Shown piece after piece: positions 62,561 through 64,000 of a DNA stretch of 64,000 nucleotides (position 1 is its first letter; the number at the start of each line of letters is the position of its first letter). The translations under genes were made by a program, and so were the position numbers. The stretch is from Bacteroidota bacterium (GTDB lineage Bacteria > Bacteroidota > Bacteroidia > Bacteroidales > P3): positions 62,001 to 126,000 of the forward strand of contig JAEZKK010000007.1 in assembly GCA_023415495.1 (NCBI GenBank). Direction: 5' to 3'. The notes beneath the pieces were generated by a model that saw nothing but the letters and a program-made list of their open reading frames with translations, was not told the DNA's origin and did not search any database.

Positions 62561-62776
62561 TTATACCTGCGATTTCCACATTATATACATAATAAGAAAG
62601 AAAAGGAATAAGGCACCTAATAATGAATAAAATACTATACTACCTGTTTTACTTAAAAACACAAGAGGCTTTTCTCCTTTTTTCTCTTCTCTTTCCTTTT
62701 TTTTAATATCCTTATATGCGAATATTCCAATAATCAATACTCCTACAATTGCTGCACCTATTATTAGCTTTTCCAT
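62561..62776 (-). CDS. Small two-helix membrane protein
   Basis: A 71-residue protein with hydrophobic helices at about 4-20 and 47-67, joined by a very basic/acidic stretch (KDIKKKEREEKKGEK). No family is recognised. It lies 18 bases after lon and 39 bases before sufS on the same strand. It could be translated as a short membrane tether; confidence is moderate because it is short, though the start, spacing and composition look coding. Confidence 0.6.
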   Translation of the reverse strand: MEKLIIGAAIVGVLIIGIFAYKDIKKKEREEKKGEKPLVFLSKTGSIVFYSLLGALFLFFLIMYIMWKSQV

Positions 62777-62794
62777 ACGTCTTATTTTTATTAA

Positions 62795-64000
62795 TTAAAC
62801 CAATACAAGGTCAACAAGTTCAATCATATCATTAATATAATGGAATTTTATTCCCTCAAGATACTCAGGTTTTATATCCAATATATCTTTTTCATTTTCT
62901 TTTGAAAGAATTATATCTGTTATTTTTGAACGCTTTGCTGCTAAGATTTTCTCTCTAATTCCTCCCACAGGCAATACCTTTCCTCTAAGAGTAATCTCTC
63001 CAGTCATTGCAAACTTAGAGTTTACCTTTCTTTTTAAAAACACGCTAAGCATAGCAGTAAACATAGTAACTCCAGCAGAAGGACCATCCTTAGGAGTTGC
63101 TCCCTCTGGAACATGAATATGTAAATTATAATTCTCAAAAAGACTATTATCAATATTAAGAGTATCGGCATGTGCTTTTAAGTACTCATAAGCTAAGGTT
63201 GCAGATTCTTTCATTACATCTCCAAGGTTACCAGTTAGAGTCAAATTACCCTTACCCTTGCTAATACTTGCTTCAATAAATAGGATTTCTCCTCCAACAG
63301 ATGTCCAAGCCAAACCTGCTACTACTCCAATAGTATCTTGTTCTAAATGCAAATAATGATCAGCTATTGGGAGACCTAATATCTTTTGAAGTTCATCAAC
63401 TTTAATAGCTTTTGAGTAGCTCTCTTCCTTAGCAAGCTGAACAGCTCTATATCGGATAATCTTAGCTATCATCTTTTCTAATTGGCGAACCCCAGACTCT
63501 CTTGTATAATTATTTATTACTGAAGAAATAACTGTATCAGGAATGGATATCTGTGTCTTTTTCATTCCATGCTCTGTAATCTGCTTAGGTATCAAATGCT
63601 TTTTGGCAATATTAAGCTTTTCTTCATGAATATATCCAGGTATATTAATAATCTCCATCCTATCTATCAAGGCAGGTTGAATAGTATTTAAGGTATTGGC
63701 TGTAGCTAAGAACATAACCTTAGATAAGTCATAATCAAGATCAAGATAATTATCATGGAAGGAAGTGTTTTGTTCTGGATCTAACACCTCAAGCATTGCA
63801 GAGGCTGGGTCTCCATTTACTGTCATACCACTAACTTTATCAATCTCATCTAAAACAAATACAGGATTAGAGCTTTTAGCCTTATTAATCGACTTTAATA
63901 TTCTGCCAGGCATTGCTCCTATATATGTCTTTCTATGTCCTCTAATCTCACTCTCATCGTTCAATCCTCCCAAAGCCATTCTAATATATTTTCTACCTAT
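62795..64000 (-). CDS. lon: Lon protease, C-terminal part (5' truncated by window edge)
   Basis: ATP-dependent protease. The visible about 400 residues begin within the AAA+ module (MALGGLNDESEIRGHRKTYI, PGRILKSINKAK, FVLDEIDKV = Walker B) and continue through the sensor regions to the serine-lysine protease domain: catalytic Ser in KDGPSAGVTMF and Lys in GGIREKILAAKRSKI. The frame stays open to the window edge, so the ATG inside this stretch is not the true start. The N-terminal substrate-binding domain and Walker A are outside. Confidence 0.95.
   Translation of the reverse strand: MGRKYIRMALGGLNDESEIRGHRKTYIGAMPGRILKSINKAKSSNPVFVLDEIDKVSGMTVNGDPASAMLEVLDPEQNTSFHDNYLDLDYDLSKVMFLATANTLNTIQPALIDRMEIINIPGYIHEEKLNIAKKHLIPKQITEHGMKKTQISIPDTVISSVINNYTRESGVRQLEKMIAKIIRYRAVQLAKEESYSKAIKVDELQKILGLPIADHYLHLEQDTIGVVAGLAWTSVGGEILFIEASISKGKGNLTLTGNLGDVMKESATLAYEYLKAHADTLNIDNSLFENYNLHIHVPEGATPKDGPSAGVTMFTAMLSVFLKRKVNSKFAMTGEITLRGKVLPVGGIREKILAAKRSKITDIILSKENEKDILDIKPEYLEGIKFHYINDMIELVDLVLV

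Overview
The window reads as a stretch of chromosome from an AT-rich, probably anaerobic member of the Bacteroidota, most likely Bacteroidales. The evidence is a type IX secretion / gliding-type C-terminal domain protein, Cbp1-, DUF3078- and BatA-type genes typical of the phylum, weak or absent Shine-Dalgarno sites, and many TAnnTTTG (-7) promoter elements, several with a TTG or TTTG box 19-20 bases upstream. Oxygen-sensitive choices (tyrosine-dependent ThiH, Fe-S serine dehydratase, a pyrophosphate-type phosphofructokinase signature) fit anaerobic life. Almost all genes are housekeeping genes.

Layout. 1-7600: the end of a DUF3078-like protein, a small protein with two sliding-clamp-like motifs, kdsA, a large secreted P-domain protein, hisS, an intergenic patch of palindromes with a broken HTH gene, and a Cbp1-family lipoprotein. 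7680-14585: a TPP riboswitch followed by a thiamin operon (thiD, thiS, tenI-like, thiE, thiG, thiC, thiH, thiF-like). 14587-21505: BatA-like protein, dipeptidase E, YrdC/Sua5, DUF456, GT9, ilvE, truA. 21822-30001: two tandem TrkH paralogues, hemW, an orphan histidine kinase, DUF6913, dapA, class II fba. 30474-34894: tRNA-Ala(GGC), gcvP, nitroreductase, fabD. 35090-42143: M3 peptidase, a deacetylase-like lipoprotein, HU, fmt, ribH, an M23/LysM protein. 42199-48726: a minus-strand run of membrane protein, rpoN, asnS, mannose-1-phosphate guanylyltransferase, phosphofructokinase, DUF3109. 48850-51229: glnS and an outer-membrane barrel. 51552-55438: an MBOAT O-acetylation module with two AlgX/AlgJ-like partners. 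55419-64000: sdaA, valS, DUF4139 protein, sufS, a small membrane protein and the C-terminal part of lon.

The most unusual content is intergenic. Five gaps (21561-21732, 30168-30418, 37279-37547, 51308-51557, 61172-61255) carry short tandem arrays with a strikingly regular design: four units each, with an exact period of 21, 22 or 23 bases. Four of the five gaps hold a palindromic 22/23-base array paired with an A-rich 21-base array. Two loci 14 kb apart, on opposite strands, share the same promoter-like TATCTTTG, a leader hairpin, and the 23-base array built on GGTAGSTACC, so they look like two copies of one transcribed element. The 21-base arrays equal seven codons and in three loci lie in short open frames. 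I do not recognise this element; whether it acts as RNA, DNA site or peptide gene is open.
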